In this document: positions 42,051 through 50,336 of the stretch, piece after piece | Layout: each line of letters opens with the position of its first letter | How positions within the stretch are numbered: the stretch's first letter is position 1 | Source: Alistipes sp. | GTDB lineage: Bacteria; Bacteroidota; Bacteroidia; Bacteroidales; Rikenellaceae | Direction of reading: 5' to 3' | Assembly (NCBI GenBank): GCA_017558115.1 | Contig: JAFYWG010000009.1 | Coordinates: forward strand, 1-50,584 | Length of the DNA: 50,584 nt | Position numbers and translations under genes: made by a program | The notes under the pieces: generated by a model | What the model saw: only the letters and a program-made list of their open reading frames with translations | Told to the model about the DNA's origin: nothing | Databases searched by the model: none

Positions 42051-43016
42051 CTATTTTGTGGTTGCGCCGCTGGCTGTCATCTTGCCGAAGCGTCGCACCT
42101 GCGACTCTGGGTCATGCTTCCAGCGCTTGTGTGACCATAGCCACAACTCGGGGCGCTCCTTGATCATGCTCTCCAAGGCTGCGGCGTAGCGGCGTGTAAT
42201 CTCTGTTGGCTCAACCTCCTCGGTGCCGTCGTAGAGAGGATCGAAACGCAATCTGTACTGGCCGGCCTTTACGCGCTCGATATGTAGGAAGTAGACGGGG
42301 AGCTTGAAGCGCATGGCTATTCTCTCGCTACCCTCGATAAAGGTGCTCTTACGATTTAGAAAGTCGAACCACTCGGTGTCGGCACGTAGTGGGGGTGCCT
42401 GGTCCGAGATGAGTCCAAGCACGGTGCTATACTGGTCGCTACGATTCTTAATATAGTGGCGTATGGTATCTTGCATCGTCACCTGGTGGTAGTTGCGGGC
42501 ATAGTTGCGCACACGGCGGTAGAAGTGCTCGAAGACGATACTCCTAAGAGGGTGGTATACGCCCATAAAGTGGCACGTGGGGTCTGTGATGGTCCACAAG
42601 GGGAAGTACTCCCAGCAGCCGTAGTGCGAGGCCATGACTATCCAGTCGCGACCCGCGGTGCGTGCCAAGTGCTCATCGCGGTTTACCCACTCCACATGGT
42701 CGAGGTCGCCACGGCGCTCGGCACCAGCCAAGCATATCGTGTCCACCATGACCTCAGCAAGGGTAGAGTAGGAACCCTTGACGATGCGCTTAATCTCCTG
42801 CTCGCTCTTCTCGGGAAAGGAGTAGCGAATATTGTAGTAAACCACTTTGTAGCGGTAGCGCAGTGTGCGTAGCACGACATATATAAAGGGCTTAAGAACG
42901 CCGTAGCGGTACCAGCGGGGCATATATCCGAGGATATAGCAATTCACCCAAAGTAACTCGAGTGCAAGGCGCTGATGCCAACGTAGTTTATCGCTATTTT
43001 GAGGATTTGTGCTCAT
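42051..43016 (-). CDS. LpxL/HtrB-type lipid A acyltransferase
   Basis: A 321-aa lysophospholipid acyltransferase-superfamily protein. The catalytic motif HYGCWE (H-x4-E) lies in DWIVMASHYGCWEYFPLW, and later come GLISDQAPPL and YFLHIERVKAGQYRLRF. It should add a secondary acyl chain to lipid A precursors at the inner membrane; an N-terminal hydrophobic segment is present. The ATG at 43016 follows a consensus promoter located in the end of the upstream patatin gene. Bacteroidota often have underacylated lipid A, so the acyl chain added cannot be told. Confidence 0.9.
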   Translation of the reverse strand: MSTNPQNSDKLRWHQRLALELLWVNCYILGYMPRWYRYGVLKPFIYVVLRTLRYRYKVVYYNIRYSFPEKSEQEIKRIVKGSYSTLAEVMVDTICLAGAERRGDLDHVEWVNRDEHLARTAGRDWIVMASHYGCWEYFPLWTITDPTCHFMGVYHPLRSIVFEHFYRRVRNYARNYHQVTMQDTIRHYIKNRSDQYSTVLGLISDQAPPLRADTEWFDFLNRKSTFIEGSERIAMRFKLPVYFLHIERVKAGQYRLRFDPLYDGTEEVEPTEITRRYAAALESMIKERPELWLWSHKRWKHDPESQVRRFGKMTASGATTK

Positions 43017-43051
43017 CGCTATATCACTTTTTAGGCTTCAGATTAGTTCTA

Positions 43052-43082
43052 CAAATGTAACATAAAAATGTTATTTCGCCAA
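43052..43082 (-). promoter_or_regulatory. promoter of the lpxL-like gene
   Basis: On the minus strand TTG (43082-43080), exactly 20 nt and TACATTTG (43059-43052) match the consensus. The -33 triplet is within the last codons of the patatin gene. Confidence 0.74.
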
Positions 43083-43943
43083 ATTTTCCTCTGGTAAAAC
43101 AAACTCAACAGCCGCGGCACAAGCGTATCCCTCCTCATATAGGGCGAGAAGCTTGCGTGTGTCGCGCTCCATGCGTGCCACCTCTATGGGGCGCTCGGGG
43201 CGTATTACAACAATCTCGCCACGCTCCTCACGTGCCTCGACATCCTCAATCTGACGGTTGTATATGCCGTTGCGTAGTGCAAGGGCTCGGCGAAGCTCGG
43301 GGTAGTGGCGATAGAAGAGCGGTGGGACAAATGATTTCGGCTCTTTGCGATAACCTCTATTGCGCGTTAGCACCACGACGCTATTGGGAAAACCCTGAGC
43401 GGTGGCACGTGCCGTGGGTATGGAGTCGCCGATGCCGCCATCGAGCATCTTGAACCCATCAACCTCGGCGATGGGACAGACATAGGGTAGTGAGCTTGAG
43501 GCCTTTACGATGTCGATAATGCGCTCGGGGCTATGGTACTCCTCGAAGTACTCGGCCTTGCCCGTAACGACATTTGTTGCCACCATCTCGAAGCGCTCCT
43601 TGGAGGCTGCAAAGGTGGCGTAGTCGTAGGGTACGATGCGATTGGGAAACTCATCGAACAGCAGGTCGAAGTCCATGATGTTGCGCTTTAGGAGCAGATG
43701 CTTGAACCCTATGTAGTGGTACTTCTCGAGCATGTCGATATTGCTGAATTTGCCCCTGCCGCGCTGGTGCGACATGTACGACAGGCCATTGCATGCACCT
43801 GCACTCACACCAATGGTGTAGGGAAAGCGTATGCCGCGGTCCATGAAGTTGTCGAGCACGCCACAGGTGAAGACACCGCGCATGCCGCCGCCCTCGAGCA
43901 CGAGGCTCGACTCTCGATTTAGAATGTGTTGTTTATGGCTCAT
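43071..43943 (-). CDS. patatin-like phospholipase
   Basis: A 290-aa serine hydrolase with the patatin signatures: oxyanion motif LEGGGMRGVFTCGVLDNF, nucleophile elbow GVSAGACNG (GxSxG) and catalytic aspartate in MLDGGIGDSIP. It hydrolyses acyl esters of lipids; bacterial members act in membrane turnover or as toxins. No secretion signal is visible, so a cytosolic or membrane-peripheral role is likely. I chose the ATG at 43943 because the -7 element lies at 43967-43960, downstream of the longer frame's start. The neighbours are an LpxL-type gene and lnt, so a lipid-remodelling role fits. Confidence 0.92.
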   Translation of the reverse strand: MSHKQHILNRESSLVLEGGGMRGVFTCGVLDNFMDRGIRFPYTIGVSAGACNGLSYMSHQRGRGKFSNIDMLEKYHYIGFKHLLLKRNIMDFDLLFDEFPNRIVPYDYATFAASKERFEMVATNVVTGKAEYFEEYHSPERIIDIVKASSSLPYVCPIAEVDGFKMLDGGIGDSIPTARATAQGFPNSVVVLTRNRGYRKEPKSFVPPLFYRHYPELRRALALRNGIYNRQIEDVEAREERGEIVVIRPERPIEVARMERDTRKLLALYEEGYACAAAVEFVLPEENLAK

Positions 43944-43959
43944 AGCGAATAATATCGTG

Positions 43960-43987
43960 CAAATATACCATTTTTCTTTTTTTTCAA
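43960..43987 (-). promoter_or_regulatory. promoter of the patatin gene
   Basis: On the minus strand TTG (43987-43985), a 17-nt spacer and TATATTTG (43967-43960) match the consensus. It is back to back with the lnt promoter. Confidence 0.7.
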
Positions 43988-44008
43988 AAGAAACTCCCAT
44001 CGCGGAGA

Positions 44009-44038
44009 TTGCTATTTAGCGAATGTTTACTACTTTTG
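44009..44038 (+). promoter_or_regulatory. promoter of lnt-folC
   Basis: TTG at 44009-44011, a 19-nt spacer and TACTTTTG at 44031-44038 match the consensus. The leader is about 42 bases. Confidence 0.7.
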
Positions 44039-44085
44039 TAGGGTGTATGGTGGCCAAAAGCGCGCCACAATGATAAACTTTTAGC

Positions 44086-45675
44086 ATGATGAAGTGTACA
44101 AAGAGATGGCAGCGTCTCGTTGCCGTAATCATATCTGTGATATTGCTGAGCCTCGGATGGTTGGGGCTCAGCGGATTGAGCCTCCTTGTGGCTCTTATCC
44201 CTCTGCTTGTCATTAGCGAGGGCTACAGCGACTCGCGCCGCGACTGGTGGCGTATGTGTGGCTGGGCGTCGCTCACGTTCCTTGCATGGAGCTTCGCTAC
44301 GATATGGTGGGTGTGGATAGCAGCGCCCATAGGTGTGGCTGTGGCAAGCATCGTGGGCTCGTTCTACAACCTCTGTGGTGTGATGGTCTACCACTACACC
44401 TCGAAGCGTGCTAAGCGTGCCTTGGCATATACGCTCCTTGTAACTGTGTGGTTGGCAACGGAGTGGGCATACAACTCTGCCGAGGTGATGACCTTCCCAT
44501 GGTTGCTCTTAGGACACGGCTTCTCGACAGACTTCTGGGCTGTGCAGTGGTATGAGTACACTGGTATCTTTGGCGGTACGCTATGGGCGTTATGCTCAAA
44601 TATAGCGATTTTTGAGGCTCTGCGTACACGAAAGCGAAAGCGCATTGCATGGGCGGCGGCCATTGTGCTTGTGCCTATAATCCTTTCGTTATCACTCTAT
44701 TGGAGCTGTAATGAGTCTTCGCGAAGTGTAAAAATGTCGGTTGTGCAGCCAAATGTCCCCTGCTATGAGGATGAGCGCATGGCGGCAAATATGGAGGACC
44801 CCACAGCGACAATTATCGAGTTGATGGGTGAGGTGCCCGCCGATGCGAAGTTTGTGCTACTACCCGAGTCATCACTCGCCTATATCCCGATGGTGGGTAC
44901 GGTGGATGAGGCTAAGACGGAGTACTACGCCCCACTTTTCGGGCAGTTGCATGGCACAAAGAGCGCCGATATGAAGCTTATCGCTGGCGCATCTACCGTG
45001 CGCTACTATGGCGACGTGGCGGCGACAGATACGGCCCGTGAGAGTGACCGCGGATATTACGACCTATACAACTCGGCACTGCTTATCGATGCAGAGGGCA
45101 GTGTAGAGCAGATATACCATAAGCAGAAACTCGTAATCGGTGTTGAGGCCATCCCCTTCCGCTCAATATTGAAGAACTACAATGTAGACCTCGGCGGCGT
45201 GTCGGGGCAGCTGGGTTGGGGTGATAAGCACCTCGTGTTTGAGAATGGCGAGGCTAAGGTAGGACCTGCGATATGCTACGAGGGTCTATATGGTAACCAT
45301 TTTGCAGGCTTTGCGCGTGAGGGAGCCCAGGCTATGGCTCTCATCTCGAATGATGGCTGGTGGGGCGACACCCCTGGTCATAGACGTCTCTTTGACTACT
45401 GCCGCCTACGTGCCATAGAGACACGTCGCGGCATTGCACGCAGTGCCAATACGGGTATTTCGGGCTTTATCTCTCCGCGTGGCGAGGTTATTGGCGAGCG
45501 CTTGGAGTGGGATGAGCGTGGTGTGCTCACGGCAGATGTGGAGCTGCGCTCAGACGTCACATTCTATATGATGTATGGAGACTGGGTGGCACGCATAGCG
45601 ACCTATATTGCCGTTATGGCACTCCTATACTATGTCGCATATCGCGCTAAGCGCCGTAATAAACTTGTTGATTAA
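44086..45675 (+). CDS. lnt: apolipoprotein N-acyltransferase
   Basis: A 529-aa inner-membrane enzyme that adds the third acyl chain to the N-terminal cysteine of lipoproteins. Several N-terminal helices (about 10-200) precede a nitrilase-like periplasmic domain. The catalytic triad is visible: glutamate in FVLLPESSLAY, lysine in IYHKQKLVIGV and cysteine in GPAICYEGLYG. A last membrane helix is at about 495-515. It serves the many lipoproteins encoded in this window. FolC is encoded 19 bases downstream. The double ATG at the start leaves one-codon uncertainty. Confidence 0.95.
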   Translation: MMKCTKRWQRLVAVIISVILLSLGWLGLSGLSLLVALIPLLVISEGYSDSRRDWWRMCGWASLTFLAWSFATIWWVWIAAPIGVAVASIVGSFYNLCGVMVYHYTSKRAKRALAYTLLVTVWLATEWAYNSAEVMTFPWLLLGHGFSTDFWAVQWYEYTGIFGGTLWALCSNIAIFEALRTRKRKRIAWAAAIVLVPIILSLSLYWSCNESSRSVKMSVVQPNVPCYEDERMAANMEDPTATIIELMGEVPADAKFVLLPESSLAYIPMVGTVDEAKTEYYAPLFGQLHGTKSADMKLIAGASTVRYYGDVAATDTARESDRGYYDLYNSALLIDAEGSVEQIYHKQKLVIGVEAIPFRSILKNYNVDLGGVSGQLGWGDKHLVFENGEAKVGPAICYEGLYGNHFAGFAREGAQAMALISNDGWWGDTPGHRRLFDYCRLRAIETRRGIARSANTGISGFISPRGEVIGERLEWDERGVLTADVELRSDVTFYMMYGDWVARIATYIAVMALLYYVAYRAKRRNKLVD

Positions 45676-45694
45676 CCCCTAATTATATATTAGT

Positions 45695-46984
45695 ATGAAC
45701 TACACACAGACACTCGAATTTCTATTCACTTCTATGCCGTCGTTCCAGCGTGTTGGAGGCGACGCTTACAAGCCAGGATTGGAGCGTATTGCCTCATTCT
45801 GCCAGCATATAGGCAACCCACAGCGCAACTACTACACTATCCACGTTGCGGGAACTAATGGCAAGGGCTCGGTGTCACATATGCTTGCCTCAATCCTCCG
45901 CGAGGCGGGATACCGCACAGGTCTCTTCACCTCGCCACACCTCACCGACTTTCGTGAGCGCATCCGCGTAGATGGCGAGATGATACCCAAACAGAAGGTT
46001 GTAAACTTCGTAGATAAGCACCAGGATAAGATGAAGGAGCTCGACCTCTCGTTCTTCGAGATGACCGCAGCTATGGCCTTCGACTACTTCGACCAGAGTG
46101 ACGTGGAGGTAGCAGTTATAGAGACAGGCCTCGGTGGCCGCCTCGATGCTACAAACCTTATCACGCCTATGCTCAGCATCGTCACCAACGTGAGCTTCGA
46201 CCACACGGAGTTCCTCGGCGAGACTATAGAGAAGATTGCGGCTGAGAAGGCGGGCATCATCAAGAAGAGTGTACCCATCATCCTCGGTCAGCACTCTGAG
46301 GCCTACGATAAGGTGTTTGTGGAGCGCGCCCAGGAGCTTAACTCACCTATGATATTTGCTGAGGATGAGTGGTTGCTTAATGGCGTTGAGCACTTCGACA
46401 ACGAGAACCAGCACTTCAGCCTCACACGCGTGCGTGATGGTCGTGGCTATGAGCTCGACATCGATCTGCTTGGCGACTACCAGCGCCACAATATCGTCAC
46501 AGCATGCGCTGCTGCCGACTACCTCGCTGAGCATACGCCTCTCACAATCTCGCGCCGTGCCTTCCGCGAGGGCCTTCAGGTTGCCGCTGCCTCTACAGGC
46601 CTCGCAGGCCGCTGGCAGGTGCTCTCACGCGAGCCATATACCGTGTGCGATACGGGTCACAACGAGGATGGCATCCGCTATGTAGCCGAGCAGCTTGCAA
46701 ATCTTGAGTGCGACCGCCTATTCGCTGTTATGGGCTTTGCTCGCGAGAAGGAGCTTGCCAAAATTTTGGCATTGCTGCCCACTAAGGCTCACTATATCTT
46801 CACTCGCGCAAATATAGAGCGTGCCCGTGCCATTGAGGATATCGCTACTGAGGCAACAAAGTTGGGTCTCGACTTCGAGACAGTGCCATCGGTAAAGGAG
46901 GCTGTGGAGCGTGCCCGCTGCTTGGCTCAGCCCAACGATGCTATTTTCATCGGTGGTAGCAACTATGTGATTGCAGAGATATAA
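45695..46984 (+). CDS. folC: bifunctional folylpolyglutamate/dihydrofolate synthase
   Basis: A 429-aa Mur ligase-like enzyme that attaches glutamate to dihydropteroate and folates. Motifs are YTIHVAGTNGKGSVSHMLAS (P-loop), GLFTSPHLTDFRERIRVDG, VAVIETGLGGRLDATNLI and the C-terminal DTGHNEDGIRYV. Length fits. It is co-transcribed with lnt and ends before an exceptionally long terminator hairpin. Confidence 0.95.
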   Translation: MNYTQTLEFLFTSMPSFQRVGGDAYKPGLERIASFCQHIGNPQRNYYTIHVAGTNGKGSVSHMLASILREAGYRTGLFTSPHLTDFRERIRVDGEMIPKQKVVNFVDKHQDKMKELDLSFFEMTAAMAFDYFDQSDVEVAVIETGLGGRLDATNLITPMLSIVTNVSFDHTEFLGETIEKIAAEKAGIIKKSVPIILGQHSEAYDKVFVERAQELNSPMIFAEDEWLLNGVEHFDNENQHFSLTRVRDGRGYELDIDLLGDYQRHNIVTACAAADYLAEHTPLTISRRAFREGLQVAAASTGLAGRWQVLSREPYTVCDTGHNEDGIRYVAEQLANLECDRLFAVMGFAREKELAKILALLPTKAHYIFTRANIERARAIEDIATEATKLGLDFETVPSVKEAVERARCLAQPNDAIFIGGSNYVIAEI

Positions 46985-47000
46985 TCTTTGGTTACGGATA

Positions 47001-47055
47001 ACACCCAACAAGAAAAAGGCAGCATTCAAAATGCTGCCTTTTTCTTGTTGGGTGT
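47001..47055. terminator. 26-bp perfect hairpin terminator between folC and prs
   Basis: Bases 47001-47026 pair perfectly with 47030-47055, leaving a 3-nt loop. The stem holds an AAAAAGGC/GCCTTTTT core, so shorter forms within the stem act as terminators for both convergent genes; prs ends 8 bases beyond. Confidence 0.92.
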
Positions 47056-47062
47056 ACGCTGA

Positions 47063-48004
47063 TTAGCGGTAGAAGATAGACGAAATTGATTTGTAGTTAT
47101 GAACTCGCTCGATAACATCTGCGAAGATGGGAGCTACGCTCAATACTGTAAACTTCGACAAATCCTCACCCTCCTTCAAAGGAATAGTATCTGTTGTGAT
47201 AACCTCCTCGATTGCGCTCTCGTTGATACGCTCGTAGGCCTTACCTGAAAGCACAGGGTGTGTAACAGCTGCGCGAACGCTCTTAGCACCACGATCCATA
47301 AGCATGTTTGCTGCCATACAGATGGTACCTGCTGTGTCGATCATATCGTCCACGATGATGACGTTGCGACCCTCAACCTCGCCGATAGCGGTCATCGAGC
47401 CAACGACGTTAGCCTTAGCGCGCTCCTTGTGCGAGATGATGATAGGTGCGTTGAAGTGCTTAGCGTAAGATGAAGCACGCTTTGCACCACCCATATCAGG
47501 TGAAGCGATAGACAAATCGGGGATGTTCAACTTCTGGATGTAGGGCACGAAGATACCCGATGCGTAGAGTGCATCCATGGGGAGATCGAAGAAGCCCTGA
47601 ATCTGGTCTGCGTGGAGGTCCATAGTCATCACGCGCTGTACGCCTGCTGCGATGAGCATGTTTGCTACGAGGCGTGCGGTAATAGGTACGCGTGGACGGT
47701 CCTTGCGGTCCTGACGTGCCCAGCCGAAGTAGGGGATAACGGCGATAACCTGGTGAGCAGATGCGCGGCGTGCAGCGTCAGCCATCATAAGGAGCTCCAT
47801 GAGGTTGTCTGAAGGTGGGAACGTAGACTGGATGATAAATACGGTACAACCACGGATAGACTCGTGGAAGCATGGCTGGAACTCGCCGTCGCTAAACTGC
47901 AGAACGTCAGAGTCTCCGAGCTTAATGCCATACTCGGCAGCGATCTTCTCTGCGAGGTAGCGTGAGCCACGGCCAGCAAAGAATTTGATTTTATGGATTG
48001 CCAT
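47063..48004 (-). CDS. prs: ribose-phosphate pyrophosphokinase (PRPP synthase)
   Basis: A 313-aa enzyme that makes PRPP from ribose 5-phosphate and ATP for nucleotide, histidine and tryptophan synthesis. Motifs are KIKFFAGRGSRYLAEKIA, FIIQSTFPPSDNLMELL, PYFGWARQDRKDRPR (flexible loop), VMTMDLHADQIQGFF and the PRPP loop NVIIVDDMIDTAGTI. Full length. Has its own consensus promoter. Confidence 0.97.
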   Translation of the reverse strand: MAIHKIKFFAGRGSRYLAEKIAAEYGIKLGDSDVLQFSDGEFQPCFHESIRGCTVFIIQSTFPPSDNLMELLMMADAARRASAHQVIAVIPYFGWARQDRKDRPRVPITARLVANMLIAAGVQRVMTMDLHADQIQGFFDLPMDALYASGIFVPYIQKLNIPDLSIASPDMGGAKRASSYAKHFNAPIIISHKERAKANVVGSMTAIGEVEGRNVIIVDDMIDTAGTICMAANMLMDRGAKSVRAAVTHPVLSGKAYERINESAIEEVITTDTIPLKEGEDLSKFTVLSVAPIFADVIERVHNYKSISSIFYR

Positions 48005-48033
48005 AATTTAAAATTAGGTTAGGTTAACTAATA

Positions 48034-48064
48034 CAAAAGTAGCGCAAATAAGCCAATAAAGCAA
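48034..48064 (-). promoter_or_regulatory. promoter of prs
   Basis: On the minus strand TTG (48064-48062), exactly 20 nt and TACTTTTG (48041-48034) match the consensus. Confidence 0.74.
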
Positions 48065-48083
48065 CTTTTTCGCTGAGTATTTT

Positions 48084-48683
48084 CTAATAATTTGCCAAGC
48101 ACTCCTCGATGAAGCAGAGTATCTCCTCTCTTCCTTGGCCCTTTTCGCTCGACGAGGTGAGCATTGGGGGTAGCTCCTCCCACATCTCCGAGAGGGTCTT
48201 CTTGTATGTGGCGATGCTGCGATTTAGCTGTGCCTGAGATAGTTTGTCAGTCTTGGTGAAGATGATGCCAAAGGGTATGCCATTCTCGCCAAGCAGCTCT
48301 ATGAAGCTCAAGTCTATCTTCTGTGGCTCGAGGCGCGAGTCGACAAGCACGAAGAGGAAGTGCATCTTCTCGCACTTTAGGACGTAGTCGGTAATGATCT
48401 TCGAGAACTCGCCACGCGCAGTTTTCGACACCTTGGCATAGCCGTAGCCGGGGAGGTCTACGAGGTACCAGCTATCGTTTATTAGGAAGTGGTTTATAAG
48501 CTTTGTCTTGCCGGGTGTGCCCGATACTTTTGCAAGGTTTTTCACGCCCGTGAGCATGTTTACGAGCGATGACTTACCCACGTTGCTTCGGCCGATAAAG
48601 GCTATATCCTTAAGGTCGTCCTTAGGTACTTGCGAAATCTTTTCGGAGCTACACTTGAATTTAGCTTTTATGGTAATTGCCAT
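48084..48683 (-). CDS. engB: ribosome biogenesis GTPase EngB/YsxC
   Basis: A 199-aa TRAFAC GTPase needed for large-subunit assembly. G1 is AFIGRSNVGKSSLVNML, G2 GTPGKTKLI, G3 DLPGYGYAKV and G4 FTKTDKLSQAQ. Length is typical. It starts close to a -7 element (TAACTTTG, minus strand 48712-48705) with a leader of about 16 bases, and is divergent from the MazG-like gene. Confidence 0.96.
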   Translation of the reverse strand: MAITIKAKFKCSSEKISQVPKDDLKDIAFIGRSNVGKSSLVNMLTGVKNLAKVSGTPGKTKLINHFLINDSWYLVDLPGYGYAKVSKTARGEFSKIITDYVLKCEKMHFLFVLVDSRLEPQKIDLSFIELLGENGIPFGIIFTKTDKLSQAQLNRSIATYKKTLSEMWEELPPMLTSSSEKGQGREEILCFIEECLANY

Positions 48684-48704
48684 AATTTGTAGTGTTTAAT
48701 TTCG

Positions 48705-48742
48705 GCAAAGTTACGAAAAAAACCGAAAAATGCCTATATTTG
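48705..48742. promoter_or_regulatory. overlapping divergent -7 elements for engB and the MazG-like gene
   Basis: TAACTTTG on the minus strand (48712-48705) and TATATTTG on the plus strand (48735-48742) are 22 bp apart. Neither has a TTG at -33 distance, where each would overlap the other's -7 box. Confidence 0.6.
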
Positions 48743-48774
48743 TAGCAGTGAATAACATAAAACAAGAGATAAAT

Positions 48775-49173
48775 ATGAAGAAAGAGTGGAATGATGTTCG
48801 TGAATTTCACGAGAAGTTTGGTCACCCCGTGGCTGCGGAGCCAAAGAAGATTGATAAGAAGCGTGCCTTGTCGCGTGCCAAGTGGATGCAGGAGGAGGTT
48901 GCAGAGTTTCTTATTGCGGACGACATCTATGAGCAGGCAGATGCTATGATTGACCTTATGTACTTCGCCCTCGGCACCATGGTCGAGATGGGCTTGGAGG
49001 CCGACGAGCTCTTCTCAATCGTGCAGCAGGCCAACATGGCGAAGCTGTGGCCCGATGGCAAGCCTCACTACAACCCTAAGGATGGTAAGGTCATCAAACC
49101 CGAGGGTTGGGAGGATCCCGCACCTAAGATTAAGGCATATATCGACGCGGTGATAGCGGCCAAGAGAGGGTAA
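48775..49173 (+). CDS. MazG-like/PRA-PH-type nucleotide pyrophosphohydrolase
   Basis: A 132-aa all-alpha protein. The helix pair WMQEEVAEFLIADDIYEQAD and AMIDLMYFALGTMVEMGLEA carries the EExxE...ExxD metal-binding pattern of the MazG/PRA-PH superfamily, which cleaves nucleoside triphosphates to monophosphates. The C-terminus (KLWPDGKPHYNPKDGKVIKP) is a conserved tail of a subfamily of unknown substrate. I chose the ATG at 48775 because the -7 element lies at 48735-48742, inside the longer frame. The repeat region begins just after its stop. Confidence 0.85.
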   Translation: MKKEWNDVREFHEKFGHPVAAEPKKIDKKRALSRAKWMQEEVAEFLIADDIYEQADAMIDLMYFALGTMVEMGLEADELFSIVQQANMAKLWPDGKPHYNPKDGKVIKPEGWEDPAPKIKAYIDAVIAAKRG

Positions 49174-49255
49174 CGAGATTGCCACAAAAGGGACGATAGG
49201 GACGATAGGGACCAAAGGGACCTTCTTGCGCAAGCAGACAAGCAGACAAGCAGAC

Positions 49256-49405
49256 AAGTAGACGAGGGAGCGAATTGCATTTGGGAAGCGTGTTCGTATT
49301 TGTCGTTTTGTCCGCTCGTCGTAGTTTTCTCGTCCCTATCGTCCCTTACGTCCTTATCACACTTATCACGCGTTATCACACTACCCCCACCCCCGGTGAT
49401 TTTGT
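49256..49405. repeat. inverted repeat, left arm
   Basis: Bases 49256-49320 match the reverse complement of 50448-50512 at 62 of 65 positions by eye. After a short unequal spacer, 49353-49405 match the reverse complement of 50369-50421 at 49 of 53 positions. The arms enclose the truncated repA-like gene. Confidence 0.88.
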
Positions 49406-49450
49406 GATTTTGTGATTTTGTGATAAGCAAGAGCGCGTAATGGGGAAGGT

Positions 49451-49501
49451 TAGGGAATTTAGGGAATTTAGGGAATTTAGGGAATTTAGGGAATTTAGGG
49501 A
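49451..49501 (+). repeat. 9-bp tandem repeat (TAGGGAATT)
   Basis: Five full copies plus six bases of TAGGGAATT, directly abutting the truncated 3' end of the repA-like gene on its downstream side. Confidence 0.95.
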
Positions 49502-49510
49502 GAGTCGTCC

Positions 49511-50191
49511 TTAAGCCCTAAACAATACACATAAAATATGTGTCTGTGCTATGGTGCTAAGTGTCATAAGCTCAGTTACTAAGGCATCGCTCTCCTCGAG
49601 GTCGTTGGTATTGCGCTGTAGGTCGGCGATGCCATCTATTACTACGAGGTCGTAGTGCATGAGCATCATGGCATCGTACATGCGCTGCTTACGCTCGAGA
49701 GGTGCTAACTCTCTAAGCGCTAAGGTTGTTAGGCGGGGCTCGGAGAGTAGTCCTCCCATCTTCGCTCCCGTCATCGTGCTTATGCGCTCCACAACCTTGC
49801 GCACGTGCATCTCGCCCTGCTCGGTATCTACCCACAATACATCTAAATTGTGGTTCTTGTCTACGATACCGAAGTTGTTGAGCTTGCCGTAGGGTAGTGC
49901 CATGGCCGAGGCTACAAGTCCCGACGTTAGAAATGTCTTACGCGACTTAGCTTCGCCACATACGGCAGATATGTTACCTACGGAGCAGAGACAACTACCA
50001 TTAATACTTACTAATGGTAATACCTCTGGTAGTTGCTTCGACATGTCGACGATGTAGGGCTCTACGCGCTCCTTCGCCATGTCGTACTCCATAGCCTTTA
50101 TCGACTTTGCTATGGCATCAGTAGTTAAAGGGTTAAACTTGTGTGCTGAGGGCATAGCTCCGCCCTCCAATGCTGTTGATTGGTTGTTCAT
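49511..50191 (-). pseudogene. RepA-type AAA/RecA-fold ATPase gene, 3' truncated
   Basis: A 226-aa open frame from the ATG at 50191. It resembles RepA-like hexameric helicase ATPases carried by plasmids and integrative elements. Walker A is CGEAKSRKTFLTSGLVASAM (a variant with two lysines before the threonine), then VLWVDTEQGEMHVRKVV, and Walker B is DLVVIDGIADLQRN. The frame stops just after the next core strand (AQTHILCVL), with FRA encoded partly by repeat-like TTTAGGG sequence. Complete relatives continue for roughly 100 residues with the arginine-finger region, so this copy is very probably non-functional. No relaxase, integrase or partner genes are in the window. It looks like a remnant of a mobile element. 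Confidence 0.72.
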
Positions 50192-50278
50192 AGTAGTAGG
50201 GTTTTATATGGTTTATTACTGTGTGTATTAGGGAATTTAGTGAGTTTAAGGAGTTTAGGGATTAGTGAGATTAGTGAG

Positions 50279-50318
50279 TTTAGGGAATTTAGGGAGGGTT
50301 GTCCCTAAATTCCCTAAA
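50279..50318. repeat. 17-bp perfect hairpin upstream of the repA-like gene
   Basis: TTTAGGGAATTTAGGGA (50279-50295) pairs perfectly with TCCCTAAATTCCCTAAA (50302-50318), with a GGGTTG loop. It lacks a T-run typical of a terminator and is built from the same 9-bp unit as the left region. Confidence 0.85.
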
Positions 50319-50336
50319 TTCTCTAATTGAAGTGGC

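Larger units (their letters stand above)
49174..49510. repeat. left composite repeat region without genes
   Basis: This 337-bp gene-free stretch holds, in order: a 16-base arm GGGACGATAGGGACGA (49190-49205) that pairs with 49330-49345; AAGCAGAC tandem units (about 49232-49258); a 65-base block (49256-49320) repeated inverted at 50448-50512; a C-rich tract; three and a half GTGATTTT units (49396-49424); and TAGGGAATT tandem units (49451-49501). No plausible coding frame was found. Confidence 0.85.

Noticed and set aside
49396-49501. CRISPR-like array
   Set aside because: The units are 8 or 9 bp, contiguous and without unique spacers; they are simple tandem repeats, and no cas genes are present.
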